Below are positions 35,701 to 49,040 of a stretch of DNA of 64,000 nucleotides, piece after piece (within the stretch, counting starts at the first letter, position 1; each line of letters starts with the position of its first letter). A program made the translations under genes and the position numbers. The notes beneath the pieces were generated by a model, which was not told where the DNA came from, searched no databases, and was given only the letters and a program-made list of their open reading frames with translations. This DNA is from Rutidosis leptorrhynchoides (taxonomy: Eukaryota; Streptophyta; Magnoliopsida; Asterales; Asteraceae). The stretch is from positions 261,567,001 through 261,631,000 of the forward strand of contig NC_092341.1 of assembly GCF_046630445.1 (NCBI RefSeq). The letters run 5' to 3'.

Positions 35701-38300
35701 ATTTACATCAGTGAGAAAGCGACAAGAATCACAAAAGCTTACAAACAGCTATACAATCCCGTCTAGGTTTTCAGATACAGAAATCGTTCAAATTATTGTT
35801 CAATGTATCCATATCATCATCTAATATGAACCTTAGTACATTAGTTGTTTATTGTTCCAATACCTTGAGCTAAGGAATATTACAAACTATAGTCCTAATC
35901 CAGTATATGCAAAAGAGACTAGAAGCCAAAGCAACATTATTAATAATAAAGATATTGAATGTTTATGCATAATTTGGAGCCTAAAGTAAATTTCAAGCAG
36001 GATTTAAAACCCAAGGAAATTTGATTTTACCATTTTCATGGCATCTCAATTTTGTTAATTTAATTTATTTTTTTAAAAAAAATTTCCTACTTATTGGCCG
36101 GAGGTCCACTCGGAAGCAATCTCTCTATCCTTCGAATAAAGAGAGGGATGACTTTCTCTACTTTTGAGAGTGTTTTCACTATGGGCGGAGAAATGACTTG
36201 TCTTTATTCTCGGATAGGGGAAGGATTGTCTACATCTCACCTCCCCCATACACCACTTATGTGGTATTGGGTTTTGTTGTTGTTGTAGGCATAATTTGAT
36301 TAATCTTAATTTGGAGGTTCACTAATGTATACATATGCTATGAATAGTTTCCACTTACTGATTTTGATTATTGTTATTGTTCTTGACAGACTTGCATAAG
36401 GCATAAACATACAGAAGAGCAAAGATAATACATAGAAAATTTGTATGCAAAATACCTGGAGTCGGCTGCTTAAGCAAATCTTCTTGAACTTTAGACCACT
36501 GTCTCTCTAAGTTTTGAACAATCTCTTCCATAGAAGCCTGCAGTAACCATGAAGTTCGCAATATTTACATGAAATCAAAAATGAAGTGACCAAAGATAAA
36601 GGTCATTGAAATAAGAGACGCTTGAGTAGAAATAATGTAAGCATACCAGCTCCTTTTTCTTGATCTCCAAGCTCTCCTTCAAAGATGAAACTTGGGCTGA
36701 CGAATGTTCGGTCGAATCAGCTTTTGATTTAGATGAAAAATCAGCTGCATCTCCAGATTCGTTGGCATCTGATACAGACTGTTCACTTTCCATCTCAGCT
36801 CTTGGAGTTGCATCCATTTCCTGCAAAGAAAAATGCATATATGCGCATTTCCAACCATTAACTATTAAGAATTAAGATTATCATGCTTTGAATAAGGTCA
36901 ACTAAGGATCTTATGTGGAGGCAGAATAAACAAAGAATAAGATCACTAAAAGCAGCTTCATGATGAAGACAACCCCACACTATCCTTTCATTTCTCACGG
37001 CATGCTCGTAATCTTTGTCTAGGAACAAGTAATAGCATACACGCATTACTTCTAATAACGCGGGCAACTAAGCAATCATTATCTTCCTCTTCTTAAACTA
37101 ATTTGTATTTGTATTTGAATGGAACACCAATCGCCCACAACAACTCTCCCCTTTATTAGAAAACAATTTGCCATTAACATAGCTTAAACTACAGTATTAA
37201 AAAAACTTCCGTCCACTTTACATCCATTGTAAAGTTATATACATATACAAACGGAGAAATAAAAATCATAATAAATCAAGCTCTTACCTCTAGCCTAACG
37301 CGAAGTTGATCAGCTTCTCGCAACTTCTCTTGTATCTTACCCTCACATTCTGATATAGCCTTCTCAAATGCAGCATTTTCTTCGTGCAATGTAACTTCTC
37401 TCAGTTGTGCCTGCCATGACATGTCATCCATAATCGTCACACTTAAGCTTTCAAGTGTTTATTATGCCCAACATATATGCAGATCTAAGCTATCTTCACT
37501 TCATCATACAATAAACTCAAACTAAATCGATAAACCACTTAAAATGTACGTATTTCAAAATATGAAATCTGCTACTAACACATTTGGTCTAATTAAGTAT
37601 CACGAGTATTCGAGCAATATTAAATTAGTCAAATCAACGGTCTACTTTACGAAATAGATTATAGAATTCGGTATCTGCTACTAAAATATCTAAGCAGTTT
37701 TTAGTCAGTAGTCACCAAATCGTAGATCTTCATTCTATGAATGAATGTAATTATTGTAGATGGTAATACAGTTATATGATCATCTCAAACATATAGTCAC
37801 ATTATCACAGTCTAATAGTTATAGTTATACAGTAGTTATTATATAATAATATAATAATATGACAGTGATGCTACTTCAGATCAAATTCAAGGTAGATTCA
37901 CTCAAACTCCAACTCTAAATGTAACAAATTAAGCATAAATTCACAACTAAGCAACTGCATCAACAAATCAAATTATGAAATCAACATATGATCATTAACT
38001 TACCTGTTCTTTAGTAGAAGAATGAGAGTTTAATTGAAGAGCTAGGGCAGCATTAGAAGCAACCGAATGTGCGTGTAGATCAGGAAGCCGTTGCGAGATA
38101 TCAGGCGGTGGTATTCGCTGACGTAAGTCTTGTACGGACCGTTTCAACGACGCTACTTTGATGTTTAACTCGCGAGCGTATTTTTGTTGATCAGGATTAA
38201 ATATTAACGGAATTAAATCGGAGTCATCTTCATCATCATCGCTGGTTGAACCGCCACCTGTTCGTACTACATCTGCCGCCCATGCTAGTAGACCTGACAT
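32793..38300 (-). CDS. Coiled-coil protein with C-terminal membrane anchor, copy B (six exons)
   Basis: Exons on the minus strand: 38004-38300, 37288-37410, 36647-36820, 36456-36537, 33175-33239 and 32793-33089. All splice sites are conserved relative to copy A and the 345-residue frame is open. The predicted protein matches copy A except residue 230, Met here and Lys in A (REMML against REKML). One silent change lies in exon 3. Exons 1 and 2 and the upstream region show no difference that I can see, while introns 4-5 and the 3' flank carry many. Layout: acidic N-terminus, PPPDISQRLPDLHAHS block, coiled coil, C-terminal hydrophobic anchor. Function unknown. Both copies look usable. Confidence 0.88.
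36090..36286 (+). mobile_element. Older SINE (Au/TS-like 3' end), copy B
   Basis: Orthologue of the element at 11160-11362, in intron 4 of copy B. Ends ATGTGGTATTGGGTTTTG and TTG repeats. About seven substitutions against copy A over 190 bp. Confidence 0.6.
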
Positions 38301-40169
38301 ATTTGATTGATGAAATTTTGATGGTGATTTGGTAGTAGATTTTTGGATCGTCGGCAGTTGAAGCTGGAAGTGAACGAAACGGAGCTAGAATCGGGTTGTG
38401 GTTTGTGTTTAAGTTTAACGGGTCGGGTTCGATTCGATAGCTTGATTTACCCGGCCCGTAGCAATGGTTGTGGACTTGTAGTATGGTTGAAATACCCATA
38501 TCCGATAATTCAATATTTTTAGACCCACCATCATCAGTCTAGTCGGTATTGATGGCCCATAGAGGGTGTTAGGTATTATGTTCATGGAACGTTACCTGTA
38601 ATCACTAATAGTAGCTAAGAAGTTGTCAAGATTCTGGTAGTGCGGGTTACTCAATGTGTGATGAAGGTATGATGATTTTGAGAATATTTTTAAGTATATG
38701 AATATGTGTTTCTTTTAGTATGTGAGGATCCTAATTATAATTGGGTTTGATGTTTTATTTATAGCCGAAAACATGTGTCCTGTAGTGCCACGTAATTGGA
38801 AAAATGGAACATGCTTTTCCCACATCGTACTATTTGATCGGTTAAAGCTGGAAAAGTATAAGTTGTCCTAACGCAACCTGACAGTTGTCTCCGAAGCCGT
38901 CATGCAGACTGCAATGCTTTATGTTGGTCGTACATTGTTGCTCGAGGTATCTTTTATAGGTTTAACACCATACTCACAATTTGTACGTTGTATTCGTTGG
39001 TTTGGCTTTTTGGCGACCGCAGTTTAGCGCTGATAATGCTAGTCATGTTAGCGCATTCGCTTAGATGCACACATCCTGCTTGTGGCATATTACGTGGGGT
39101 GGGAAATTTATGCTTTTTGCTTAGTATTCCATAGATGATGTCTTGTTAGGCATGTGCAAGTCACATGTGATGCGTGTATATAAAATTATGAAGTATGCGA
39201 GTATGCGAATTATTAAGTCCCTCAGTTCGATGTTCGATATAAGGTCCAAGCATTTCACGTGGTGTCGAACTCAAATGTAGCGTAACTTCTTGTCTTTATT
39301 AAATGTGAAGTGATAGTTACTTCTGACGTAGTCATTATGACGACATGTAGCTATCATTTCAATTGTTACCTCATTAAATATCTTTTCCATCCGCCTCGCG
39401 TTATTTGACACGTGTATGGTATGGATGACAGCGAGTTTCTCTTTCTTCCTTTATTACTTTCCTATAAATTTCTTTTCCTTTTTACATAATACGAGTCGGG
39501 TTTGTGGGTCTTGAGCCGGATTTGTTTGGGCCTTTGGGCCACTGCTGAGAGCTCCAACGTATACATCAGTTGAGTAGTTTACTACTCCTTACTAATTTAA
39601 GATGGTTAGACTAGAATAATCTATTCAAATGGTTACCCTAATCTATTCAAATTAAAGTAATCAATCTTATTAAGTTACATACTACATATGATAGTATAAA
39701 AATATAATCATTTAAACATGACTTGGACGTCTTGATATCTACATAAAAAGTTTCAAATGTGAACCTCCATTTCACCACTTTCAAAATGTTCATAAAAGGG
39801 TCAAAAATATTAGTGTACATGATAACCTGATTAGACTACATACATTTGAGTAAATATAATCACCTTCTTCAACATTCGCTCAGTTTATCGCACATCTTGA
39901 TGCTTGGTGGGTTTATTCCATTCATTTGAGTTTACAAACATCCCTCGATATGTTTTGTCTTTAGAGTTTCAACCTCTTAAGATATCGGGCGGAGTTCGAT
40001 GCCTTCATAAAGGTTCTTATTTGTCTGAGTGTTTTAGAGGTTTGGATTGCGATCAATTCAATGTCTTTGGAGCGGAGTTTGTTGCCCCTTTTGTGTGTAG
40101 ATGTTTGGCGTGTTTGACGTGAGCTCTTTGTTAGAGTTACTTTCTTAATTTATTAGATTGTTACGAGTT
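38301..40169. other. Upstream region of the coiled-coil gene, copy B
   Basis: Equivalent to 13373-15241 at a constant offset of 24928, with about one visible difference. No supported gene. Confidence 0.5.
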
Positions 40170-41085
40170 CACACTGTAACACCCTAGTTATGGGCCTAGA
40201 TAAAATAAGTATATTGTGTTATTTTATTATTTTAATTTAAATATGATATTTAAATTATGAGTAATTTATATGATTTAATTATAAGGAGTGAAATAATAAA
40301 TTATGAGTTGATAATTTATTATGTGAGCGTATGAATGCGCTTGTGACGATGGTCACAGAAAATATCTGTTTTCGTGATTTGGACTTCGTTAGGACTGCCT
40401 AATGAGGTGCCTTGTGTTCCACATAACAGATAAAATACCCGTGTTTATTATCAAATGGTAACTAATCTCTTTATAGATACACGTGGATGTTTATAGATAC
40501 ACGTGGATGCTTGTAGTTCCATTTTATTTGTTGTTAACACAAAAATCAACCAGGGACCATCGCCTAAATTTACTCTTATTTCTTTATCATATATTAGTTT
40601 CAATTTTAGAATTAAGCATACACATATACGCTACACAGACGCACCCTTAGATCGTAACTTTAAAATTATGGAATATTGAAAAATTGTATAAGCCTTTGGG
40701 GTGCTAATTGCTCTCGTGAACCATAGTCAAAAACAAGGTAAGACGTACTTAATTTATAATTGGTGATTTAAAGTTAATTTATAATTGGTGATTTATAGTG
40801 ATTAGTTGATAGTTGATGAGGTTTGCTTGTAGATTACATATGAAACTAAAATAATTGTTCGAATCTAGTCGCATGTGGCTTGTTTGTTAAAAGTGTTGGT
40901 ACATATTTAGCATATGAAATCGAAACTGGAACTAGATGAAATAGATTTGACCCCTTGTGCTATAGTATAAATTGTTATAAGTTGTATACGTTTTTAAGGG
41001 TTATGATATAGGAGTAAAGCTTGGATCTTGCTATCTGATACTTGTATGATGAAACTACTAGTTGTTATAGCTTGATGATATATAC

Positions 41086-41167
<82 letters not shown>

Positions 41168-42307
41168 TATTATATTGTTAGTAATTGAGATACAATTTAC
41201 TGACTTGTGAGTATTGTTCTCAGGTGATAAACGAAAAGGTGAAGGCTCGGTGATATAAGACAACTGAGTGCTTGTGCTTTCAGGTGAGTGAGACTATCTT
41301 TATGGATGTGATTATACAGTGACAAGTATAGTGATCTGTGCCATGCTTATGACTAGACTTTTTATGAGTCTGTGACTAGTGTAGTGACTATATGTGATTA
41401 TGTGCGCACCAGTGAACGTCGATGGTGAATTCCGACGTAAGAGGTCAATGCTATTTACCTTGTGTATTTAGGGTAATAGTATTGGGTCCAAGTGTTACTG
41501 ATTAGTGGTATAGTATGAATGACGAGTGCGTCACGTCTGGAAGACTATACCAGTGACTCAGTAGAGTGGACTAACGGTATATTCGAGCTTGATCAGCTAT
41601 GGGTTGCCGGTCATCTTGTGTATGACTTTAAGTGATTAGTGACCAGTGCCTCTAAGTTGTGCTTGATGCTTGTAGTGATGTCCACCTAGATATTGTCATT
41701 CACTTAGCGTTATCCTTATTCCCCCACAGTGTTTTGCCCTGCAGGTGTGTATTAGCAGCTTTTGGTGGGTATTGCCGGGCAAATGAAGATGTTTGACACA
41801 GTGTGACTCTGATGTTTTATGTAAACAACTTTATAACATGATCTGTAATTAAATAACACCAATGATTTTGTGGAATATGACTATATGTGTAATTAATAGT
41901 TAATAATTGACTTCCGTTGTGTATTTAAAAAAATAAAATCTAGGGTGTTATCTATAGTTTCTATTAAAATCCTATAATGATGATGTCATTATTAGGCTAT
42001 TTCCTTTGTTAAGAAAAAATTAAAAATAAAAAGAAAAAAATCTAAGTCATCTTGATGATGTCATTAATATTAATTAAATATTTTATTATTTATTTAGGGT
42101 TTTTATCATATATGCCCTTCTTAACTTTAATAATAACATATTTACCCACTTAAATATGATTATATCATATGAGCCCATTTTAAACATATAAACTCATCAT
42201 ATTTACTCATTTATTCAATCTTAATGTGATACGTCTTTATGCCCTAATTTTTTTAGCGGTAATTATTCATGTTTGCTTGTAGTCGGACGAAGGAAGTATT
42301 ATTATTA

Positions 42308-42397
<90 letters not shown>

Positions 42398-42741
42398 AAT
42401 ATAGGTTTTCTTTACAGGATTAATTACGTTACATATGTATGCAAAATACATGTCTCAATAAAATGTTGTAATGTAAATTTTATGATAAGAAAAATAATAA
42501 TTGTGATCAAAATTGAAAGTAAGTGGTGGGAGAATAAATGTAGTTCGTTTATTCTGACTAAGTTAAGTATATCAGTATGTTTGTAAAAACAATAATAAGT
42601 TTCTTAGTCGGAATATGTGGTTCTACGGGTCATTAAACTAAATGACTTTACATTTACGTTCACTTAATACATAAAACACATCGTTAAACTGTTTCATTTA
42701 AACAAACCCGTGATTCCACGGGTCATTTCACTAGTACACAC
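40170..42741. mobile_element. Solo LTR with Helitron, copy B
   Basis: LTR from 40175 (TGTAACACCC) to 41950, then TA at 42735-42736 after the Helitron; CACAC flanks both sides. Same structure as 15242-17849. Contains a shorter GT/AT microsatellite (41091-41165) and a tandem copy of TTAATTTATAATTGGTGATT near 40751-40797, shared with copy C but single in copy A. Confidence 0.75.
41951..42734 (+). mobile_element. Non-autonomous Helitron, copy B
   Basis: TCTATAG start and hairpin plus CTAG end as in copy A; 784 bp. The size difference is mostly the longer TTA microsatellite (about 42297-42394). Confidence 0.8.
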
Positions 42742-43247
42742 TATATATACAACTCGGTGATTTACTTTGACGCGGGCTTTTTGTAATATTGTCACAAGTT
42801 CTATGTTAGAAGATGTGTGTTTTTTAGTTATCAGTTGTTTATAGATACTTGTTGAACTTTTGTTGGAGTGCTGTTAGGATTTAGTTCAGTAGAGTTGTTT
42901 AAATAGATCGTAATATTTTTTTAGTAAATGCGCAACTTTTTGTTGAAAAGGAAATAATATATTAAATAGAGATCTTCATCAAAAGAATGATGACTCGAAA
43001 TTACAAGTACATAGAGGAAACAACGTATTACAAGCCAAAACGCTAACCACAAATTTAAAAAACGAACATAGAATAAAATTAAGCCTTGTAAACGTGAACC
43101 AAGAATTGCTATCCAAAGCAAAGCAAAGAAAGAAAACTTGAATATAATTTGAAATTAGTTGTCCAAAAGAAAATCTTCATCTTAAAATATCGACTGATGT
43201 TGGACAAACACAAGAAATGTTGATCAAAGATCATCTACAATCTAATC
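42742..43247. other. Flank of the solo LTR, copy B
   Basis: Equivalent to 17850-18355. No supported gene. At 43248 it joins the outer Gypsy LTR piece. Confidence 0.4.
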
Positions 43248-43995
43248 CAATGGTCGTTACGAATACATTGTTTAAAAGTAATAAAGTTTGAATGCAAAAT
43301 AAACGTTTCATGCGAAGACATCTCTAATAAGCACAGCGGGAGTCTACAAAGCATGACAACTACAGCGGAAGCAATCAAACCTTAAGCACCTGAGAAAAAC
43401 ATGCTTAAAAACGTCAACACAAAGGTTGGTGAGCTATAGTTTAAGTATAACAGTAATGTAAGGTAGACCACGAGATTTCAGTGTTTCAAAACAGTATGAA
43501 AAGTATATGTATAACTATGTGGTGCCCCGTACAAAACCATCGTGTACGAATCATCAACAACAGGATCATTACAAGGTTAAGTACTATATGCTGTAATAAA
43601 AGAAGCTGCATTCACGATAAAAAGGTGACGTCATAACCGACATCAAATGTTTTACACCAATAGTATGCTTCTACGAATAGCGAGCATGAATAAATGTATG
43701 TGACCCTTAGGTCGTTACAAAATATAGTTTCAAAAGTATAAAAGTTTGAATGCAAAATAAACAGTTCATGCGGTGATAACACTAGAGCAGCGGGTGTCTA
43801 CGGCAAGACTAGCACGACAGCGGAAGCAAATAACCTTAAGCACCTGAGAAAAACATGCTTAAAAATGTCAACACAAATATTGGTGAGCTATAGTTTAAGT
43901 ATAACAGTATGTAAGGTAGGCCACGAGATTTCAGTGCTACAAGTGAAACATAAAACTACAATTAGATTACATAATGAAATCTAAATACAAAAGCT

Positions 43996-44863
43996 CTACG
44001 GTGAAGGTGGGTGAAGGATGTCCATAACATGGGCCATCTGGTCCTCTAGCTCAGCAACTCGAGCTCGGAGGGTCTCCACCTCCCTTGTCAATTCCTCGAT
44101 AGTGGGAGATGGTGGGGCAGGTGGTGCTGGGGGTGCCGGGGGTGCAGACATTACATAACGGGGTGCAGATGTTCCGACTCCAGAAATAGTCAGTACGTAA
44201 GGGTGCCTTACGCACTTGTGGGTAGGCAGGGTACGGCACAAGCCGCTTACGAGCAGTAACCCTACGATGTCGACCAAACGCGTCAGTGAAGGCTCATCCT
44301 CCGTTGATCCCCGGAATGATGGTACCGTCGAAGCGATACCGCTTCTTCGGCGGGGTGGAGGGTGGCTGAATAGGTATATCAGCAGGGTCCTCATCATCAC
44401 TGGAGTCATCTGAGGAGGTGTCGTCGGTTGAAGCATCAGTGGATGACGGGTTGTCCGAATCATGTGGTGGCTGTACGGGTGACTGAACTGGCCGTCCTTG
44501 AGCGGCCATCATCTGTTGGTAACGAGCGGGTCCGATCGGAATGAGACATCCATCAGGGGCGCGTCGGCACCAATGGCGATACCGGTTACGGAAAGGACCT
44601 TCCCCGAACTCCGCGAGAATCACAATCTCGCCGGAGTGGGGCTGTGATCCTGAAGGTCCGGGGGCAGATGGAGCTGGAATCTCCGAAGGGTCCTGGGCTC
44701 CGCTAGAAGTATCCACTGGGGCAGGTGCCTGGCTGCTAGTCCCGGAAGATGAAGCGCCGGGGTCACTCATGGGTAGCGGGATCGGTGTGTCGGCAGCAGC
44801 AGCAGGTGGGGTGACTGACGAGTCTGAACTGCCCAAAACGATAGCAGGTGGAATATCCGACAT
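43996..44863 (-). pseudogene. Gag-region reading frame of the inner Gypsy element, copy B
   Basis: Counterpart of 19121-19990. About one break relative to copy A. Same Pro/Ser-rich start, FRNRYRHWCRRAPDG block and C-terminal coiled-coil segment. Fossil. Confidence 0.65.
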
Positions 44864-45187
44864 CTGAACAAGGAAAAATAAATTTTTCCATGTCAGTAAG
44901 TCATAAAGCAAGCATGTATTAGGCCAACAGTTTAAATCATGTATAACAATAAGTAACATGGTAATAATAACGAATCGTACAGAGGTAGCATGCAATTGAA
45001 AGCAAGTAATATCATACAGTAGTGAAATTATGTAGTAGCATATGGCATATAGCAGTAAAAGTAAGCAGCAGCATGCAGTAAGTCAGCGAAAACAAGTAAA
45101 CTAGCAAGTTGTAGATTAGTCCTATTAGTGAATCCTAATCGGGTCGGTCTTAGATTCACTAATGCAATCTAATTCCCTACAACCAAT

Positions 45188-45199
45188 GCTCTGATACCA
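45188..45199 (-). other. Primer-binding site of the inner Gypsy element
   Basis: TGGTATCAGAGC on the minus strand, two bases from the LTR end at 45202. It is the standard 12-base complement of the 3' end of plant initiator methionine tRNA, used to start reverse transcription. It fixes the element orientation. Confidence 0.9.
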
Positions 45200-45201
45200 A
45201 A

Positions 45202-48033
45202 TGTGGTGCCCCGTACAAAACCATCGTGTAGGTTAAGTACTATATGCTGTAATAAAAGAAGTTGCATTCACGATAAAAAGGTGACGTCATAACCGACATC
45301 AAATGTTTTACACCAACAGTATGCTTCTACGAATAGCGAGCATGAATAAATGTATGTGACCCTTAGGTCATTACAAAACATAGTTTCAAAAGTATAAAAG
45401 TTTGAATGCAAGATAAACAGTTCATGCGGTGATAACACTAGAGCAGCGGGTGTCTACGGCAAGACTAGCACGACAGCGGAAGCAAATAACCTTAAGCACC
45501 TGAGAAAAACATGCTTAAAAATGTCAACACAAAGGTTGGTGAGCTATAGTTTAAGTATAACAGTATGTAAGGTAGGCCACGAGATTTCAGTGCTACAAAG
45601 AGCGTTTCAAAACAGTATGATAAAGTATATGTTAACCGTGGGCACTTGGTAACTAACTTAACGTTTATACCCCCTGAAAGTACACTTGGTAAGTGCGTAT
45701 GTCTACGAAGTATTAAACACTCGTTAAATGCTAGCGCTACTAGCCCGAGTGGGGATGTCAAACCCTATGGATCCATATCTAAGATTCGCGTTCACGGTTC
45801 AAAAACCAATGATTAAACGTTACCGAGCTAAAGGGAATGTTTATGCCGTTGTATAACCCACACATATATAAGTTTAAGTACTCGTGCCTAGTATGTAAAA
45901 CGTAAAATCCGCATGTACTCTCAGTTCTCAAAATAAGTTATAGTAAAAAGGGAATGCTGTAACTCACAATGATAAAGTAGCGGTAAAGTATGACTCGGAA
46001 AGTAAGCAAGTAATGAAGGTTGTCCAAATGGGTCCTCAACCTAAGTCAAATAGTACTAAGTCAGTAAATCGTCCGAATAAGTTTAAAAGTATGTAAATAA
46101 GGTCTTAAAGGTCATCATCATTCATCATCAAACAAAAGGTGTAAAGTAGGTTTCGTTTATGAAAGTAGTTTAAAACAAAGGCTGAGTTCGGTCAGTCACC
46201 ACGGCCTCTACACCTACTGAAATAAGGTGAGACCAGTGGCCATGGCTCCGTCTATGAGTCCTTTAAATGTGGTAAAAATTACAGAAGCAAACTCGTCTTT
46301 GTTTGACCGTGGCGACGGTCTAAGTGCGAGTAGGTCAGAATTTTCAGCACAACGTTAAATGGACATAGTGACGATCGGAGGGCCACAAATCCTAAACCTT
46401 AACTCGGATTAAGACGAGTCCTATATGAAAAGTTACCTACTCGAACAGTGCTATCTTAAAATCATAATTACAGTATCCCAAGTCGTACGGGTCAGACACA
46501 GAAACAGTAGAACAGTAGGGTCAGTAGGTTCCGGTGGTTCTTGGTGCTCGATGCTTATCATGGTTCTCATCCTTGATGCATATAGCTTCAAGTGTACAAC
46601 TCGTTGATGTGTTTGCATCATTTTCACTAAGGTTTGACCATCATAACCCAAGTGTAAGTCTAAGACATGAAGCACAACTCACTTAAGTGTTGCAAGTGTT
46701 TTGATGAACCAAAGTTACATCAAAGTCTTAGATCTAACACATACATGAACTTTAAAACTAATAATAAGTTACAAACTTGAAAGTGAACTTATGAAATCAA
46801 GATCTTAAGATGTAGAACATAGTTCTTAGTTTGATCTTGAAGATCCAAGACTCAAAAGTCTAGATCTAACATAAGTGTACAAAGTTATAATTAAAGAAAT
46901 CTTACTTACATGTTCTTGAACTATTAAAGTTAACTTTTAGTTCAAGATTAATGAGATCAATGTTAACTAGTAACACTTGACCAACAAGAACATAAATCAT
47001 GAAATTAAAGTGCAAGTAAATGAAGTAAATAAGCTAAGTAAGCAAGTAACTAGTAACTAGTTCATGGGTTGTTCATACTTTAAAGATTCAAATCAAAGTT
47101 TGATCTTTAAGAAAGTAAACTTTAAAGTTTACTAACATGAATTATAAGTATGATTTACAACACATGAACCTTAAATCTTTTGAAACAATAAATGTAAAAT
47201 CATAAACTAGTAAGTTTATGTTCTTGTGTTCTTGAAAATACAAGATATTATGAAGAATCAAACTAAAGAGTTGATTCTTGAAACTAGTATGTAACAACAA
47301 CAAGTAAGTAAGTAAATCATGATCAAGTAAACTACAACAAGTGATAAAAGATGATGATGATTTGTGTAGCCAAGGCTACGGTTTTTGTATAAAAAAAAAA
47401 AAAAAAAAAAAAGAAGATAAACTTGCTAACTAGTAAGTAAATAACTATAAACAACAACTAGTAAGTAACTTAACAAGGGCAAGTATCAAACAACACAAAT
47501 GAACAAATGATGATGATGATTAAGGGTGTTATGTATTCGGTTTTACAAAGAAATAAGAGAAGGAAAATAACTCAAGATACTTACAAAGTAAAGAGCAAAA
47601 TGAGAGAAAAGTTTGAGAGAATTGTAAGCAAAAGTGTGTGTGTGAAATGTGAAGTAGTTAGTAAAATTTGAAAGCAAAACACTCCTCTTGGAGTCTCCTA
47701 GCCGTCGGTCAGCAGCAAGGGGAGGGAGGAAGGGAGTGACCAATAGTTTAAGCATGTAAAAGCCTTACAAAGGTGGTTATTTGATGGTCATGCATGGGGA
47801 TTATGTGCAAACTAGATTCCAAGTCTCCTTAAACAACTAGTTACAATTAAATTGATACTTACAAGTGGAAGACATGGGCTAAATAGTCCAATTAAGAAGT
47901 AGGGTGGGCTCTTAAAATCAAGTACGGGCATTCATAGCAACATGTAAATGTAATAACATACATTCGTTTAATCACATTTATTAATAATAATAATTATTAA
48001 TAAATAAACGTTGGAAAATCCAGGGTCGTTACA
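45202..48033 (-). repeat. Long LTR of the inner Gypsy element (5' LTR in element orientation)
   Basis: 2.83 kb. On the minus strand it begins TGTAACGACCCTGG and ends GGGGCACCACA. Its parts align with the outer LTR (for example CGCTACTAGCCCGAGTGGGG near 45739 and 48120), so inner and outer elements belong to one family. Contains a poly-A run (about 47391-47412) and many AAGT-rich repeats; no gene. Confidence 0.8.
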
Positions 48034-49040
48034 AACTAACTTAACGTAAATAACACCCCCTAAAAGTATACTTGGCGAGTGCGTAAGTTTACGAAGTATT
48101 AAACACCCGTTAAATGCTAGCGCTACTAGCCCGAGTGGGGATGTCAAACCCTATGGATCCATATCTAAGATTCGCGTTCACCGGTTCAAAGACCAATGAC
48201 TAAACGTTACCGAGCTAAGGAGAAAGTTTATGCCGTTGTATAACCCACACATATATAAAGTTTAAGTACTCATGCCTAGTATTTAAAACGTAAAATGCAC
48301 ATGTATTCTCAATTCCCAAAATAGTTAAAGTAAAAAGGGGTGCTATAACTCACAGTGGAAAGTAGTAAAAGTCGATACGCGGGAATAGTAAGCAAGTGGT
48401 TGGTCCGGAAGGTCCTCAACCTAAGTAAAAAGTTACTAAGTTAGTAAATCGTTCCCAAAGGTTTAAAAGTATGTAAATTAGGTCTTAAGTACCAACATCA
48501 TTCATCATTAAACAAAAAGTGTAAAGTAAGTTTCAAGTCAAGACTAGGGTTTGAAACAAGGGCTGACTTCGTTCAGTCGGTACGACCTCTATACAAACTG
48601 AAATGAGGTGAGACTAGTGGCCATGGCTCCGTATATGAGTCCCCTAGGTACTGACCAATTTCCAGAACCAAAATCGTCTTTGTTTGACCGTGGTGACGGT
48701 TTAAGTGCGAGTAGGTCAGAAATTTCAGCACAACGTTAATAGGGTGTAGTGACTTTCGGGAGGCCATAGATCCTAAACCGTAACTCGGATTAAGACGAGG
48801 TCAAAACGGAAAATCATATAATCGAACCGAACTAACTAAAAATAAACTTTCCAATAGCCCAGGTAGTCTGATCAGTTCCAGAAACAGTAAGTAAAGGTGT
48901 TCCGGTGGGTTCTTGGTGCTTGATGCTCATCACGGTTCTCATCCTTGATGCGTATAGCTTCAAGTGTACAACTCGTTGATGGGTTTGCATCATCTTAACC
49001 AAGGTTTGACCATCATAACACTAGTGTAAGTCTAAGATAC

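Larger units (their letters stand above)
30599..44882. repeat. Segmental duplication, copy B
   Basis: Direct-repeat partner of 6368-20009. It differs mainly by a hAT insertion (30735-31652), lack of the SINE seen in A, shorter poly-A and AT runs, a longer TTA run and a small tandem repeat near 40775. To the right of 44882 it continues into the rest of the inner Gypsy element, which copy A lacks. Confidence 0.95.
43513..48038 (-). mobile_element. Inner Gypsy-type element with gag-like frame and no pol
   Basis: Element 43518-48033 (4.5 kb), flanked by AACTA on both sides (43513-43517, 48034-48038). Minus strand: LTR 45202-48033, primer site 45188-45199, gag-like frame 43996-44863, then about 430 bp of the other LTR (43518-43950). 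It has no protease, RT or integrase. Either non-autonomous or internally reduced before the A/B duplication, since copy A shows the same short LTR. Confidence 0.8.
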
